From contig CALXZS010000011.1 of the NCBI GenBank assembly GCA_944393305.1, positions 1 through 15,455 of the forward strand: 15,455 nucleotides of DNA, read 5' to 3'. Below are positions 14,421-15,455 of the stretch, one piece after another (position 1 is the first letter of the stretch; each line of letters opens with the position of its first letter). The notes beneath the pieces are model-generated. The model worked only from the letters and a program-made list of their open reading frames with translations, searched no databases and had not been told where the DNA came from. The translations under genes and the position numbers were made by a program. Source of the DNA: an uncultured Clostridia bacterium (GTDB lineage Bacteria; Bacillota; Clostridia; TANB77; CAG-508).

Positions 14421-14768
14421 TTATTCCAAACCTATACTTAACCCTAATGCATTATTTATTTTTTGCATAAGTTTTTCATCATTTATATGACCTATTTTTT
14501 CTTTTAGTCTACTTTTATCAATAGTTCTTACTTGTTCTGCCAACACCACTGAATTTGTTTTTAGTCCTACATCATGAGAGCCTATCTCTATATGTGTTGG
14601 CAATTTTGTTTTTCCTAATTGAGATGTGATTGCTGCTGCAATTACTGTTGGGCTATGTTTATTTCCTAAGTCATTTTGTATAATTATAACTGGTCTTATT
14701 CCTCCTTGTTCTGAACCTACAACTGGACTTAAATCAGCATAAAACATATCTCCTCTTCTTATATTCAT
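14421..14768 (-). CDS. ndoA: MazF-family mRNA endoribonuclease EndoA/NdoA
   Basis: This 115-residue protein closely follows Bacillus subtilis EndoA, a ribosome-independent endoribonuclease that cuts mRNA at UACAU and arrests growth when its antitoxin is lost. Seen: RRGDMFYADLSPVVGSEQGG, catalytic Arg25 in GGIRPV, QNDLGNKHSPT, and Thr48 in AAAITSQ; both catalytic residues are kept. The start is ATG behind GGGAGAG with a 5-nt gap. The usual ribbon-helix-helix antitoxin gene is not directly upstream; instead a GerS-like gene ends 41 nt earlier. In many Clostridia this neighbourhood is alr, then gerS and ndoA, so the antitoxin, if present, would be beyond the right edge or elsewhere. The ribosome site can pair weakly with UCUC upstream. 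Confidence 0.93.
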   Translation of the reverse strand: MNIRRGDMFYADLSPVVGSEQGGIRPVIIIQNDLGNKHSPTVIAAAITSQLGKTKLPTHIEIGSHDVGLKTNSVVLAEQVRTIDKSRLKEKIGHINDEKLMQKINNALGLSIGLE

Positions 14769-14809
14769 ATTATCTCTCCCAATATTATATTGAGATTTTT
14801 CATATATTT

Positions 14810-15421
14810 CTAAATATTAAATTCTATCTCATTATATACTATGTCAACCTTGCAATCATTGTTCACATCATATATTTGTAAATTTTCTGGTTCAAGTGTT
14901 GATTTATTTATGTATAGTTTTTGTTCATTATTATATTTATTTTTCTTGTTTTTATATGTCATTATTATTTTTTCATTTTCTTCAATTATTTCTTTTTCTT
15001 CTGATGACCTATAACCTTCTAAAAAAGATGTTAAAAACATTGCATTATCTGATACATATGGATAGTCTTCATATATTTTACTCAAATTAAATTGTGTATT
15101 TGTAATTTCTAATTTTCCATCTTTATACTCAAATTTTACTCCTGCAAGTGATTCTGGTGAAGTAGCTATTTGATAAGCTGATTGTGGAAATTTTACTTGT
15201 TGTTCAAATTCGTAAAAATTTACATTTTTATTACTTTTTACTGTTACTTTTATTTTTGCTTTGTATGAATTAATATTTAAAATATATTCTTCAATCTCTT
15301 TTATACTTTTATTATTTCCACTTTCTCCATTTTTATAATTTGTTTTTATTAAATTTTTTAATAATAATAGAACAGAACATATTATGACTATGAGAATTAC
15401 AATTTTAATCAATTTATCCAT
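14810..15421 (-). CDS. GerS/LolA-like membrane-anchored protein
   Basis: This 203-residue protein has one N-terminal hydrophobic helix (about 5-22) and a beta-rich outer domain of the LolA-like sort (lipoprotein-sorting fold), with stretches such as INSYKAKIKVTVKSNKNV and YNNEQKLYINKSTLEPENLQIYD. In Clostridioides difficile a related lipoprotein, GerS, is needed for spore germination through cortex modification, and gerS-like genes occur beside alr and ndoA. The position upstream of ndoA here supports that relationship. Unlike GerS, Cys16 lies in VIICS, which lacks a good lipobox because the residue before Cys is Ile, so it may be membrane-anchored rather than lipidated. The start is ATG with GAGGAGG 4 nt upstream. 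Function is inferred; similarity is at fold and context level only. Confidence 0.65.
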   Translation of the reverse strand: MDKLIKIVILIVIICSVLLLLKNLIKTNYKNGESGNNKSIKEIEEYILNINSYKAKIKVTVKSNKNVNFYEFEQQVKFPQSAYQIATSPESLAGVKFEYKDGKLEITNTQFNLSKIYEDYPYVSDNAMFLTSFLEGYRSSEEKEIIEENEKIIMTYKNKKNKYNNEQKLYINKSTLEPENLQIYDVNNDCKVDIVYNEIEFNI

Positions 15422-15455
15422 ATTGCCTCCTCGTAAACTTAAATATTTAAATTTA

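Noticed and set aside
1..15455. tRNA, rRNA, CRISPR arrays, phage or transposase genes
   Set aside because: I saw no cloverleaf with tRNA landmarks, no rRNA-like sequence, no regularly spaced direct repeats and no recombinase or transposase motifs on either strand.

Overview
The window looks like chromosomal core DNA from an AT-rich, spore-forming Clostridia-type Firmicute, plausibly an uncultured gut lineage. The evidence is the very low GC content, the division cluster order murA-divIB-DUF881-DUF881-sbp-ftsA-ftsZ, a GerS/LolA-like protein next to ndoA (mazF), TTG start codons behind strong GGAGG sites, and apparent Spo0A boxes. Genus cannot be fixed from sequence alone. All genes but one lie on the minus strand.

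Layout from right to left, in the direction of transcription. (1) 15421-14421: a GerS-like membrane protein and the ndoA/mazF endoribonuclease, probably the tail of an operon that starts outside the window. It ends in a palindromic cloverleaf element (14222-14411). (2) 14222-11889: tandem Spo0A-type boxes, a near-consensus sigma-A promoter, a leader hairpin and a 711-residue secreted surface protein (fibro-slime domain, three MucBP repeats, sortase-type tail). (3) 11763-10825, plus strand: a stand-alone HD-GYP phosphodiesterase converging on the surface-protein gene. A 19-bp perfect inverted repeat lies between them. (4) 10739-2197: a candidate promoter followed by mtnN-like nucleosidase, smc, murA, divIB, two DUF881 genes and sbp, tightly packed and possibly one long transcript. 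The murA start codon sits in an 18-bp perfect hairpin. A second cloverleaf element (2017-2190) closes this unit. (5) 2004-1: Spo0A-type boxes, a sigma-A promoter, ftsA and the first 203 codons of ftsZ.

Functionally the window joins chromosome organisation (SMC), the first committed step of peptidoglycan precursor synthesis (MurA) and divisome assembly (DivIB, FtsA, FtsZ, Sbp, DUF881). Beside these are a surface adhesin, c-di-GMP turnover and a growth-arrest ribonuclease.

The most interesting signal is regulatory. Two intergenic regions share the same composite order: end of an operon, then a GC-richer cloverleaf palindrome of about 175-190 bp, then a pair of TGTCGAA boxes, then a TTGACT- or TTTACA-type promoter. 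One drives ftsA-ftsZ and the other drives the surface protein. The two palindromes keep the same junction words but differ in their paired arms, which suggests conservation of structure.
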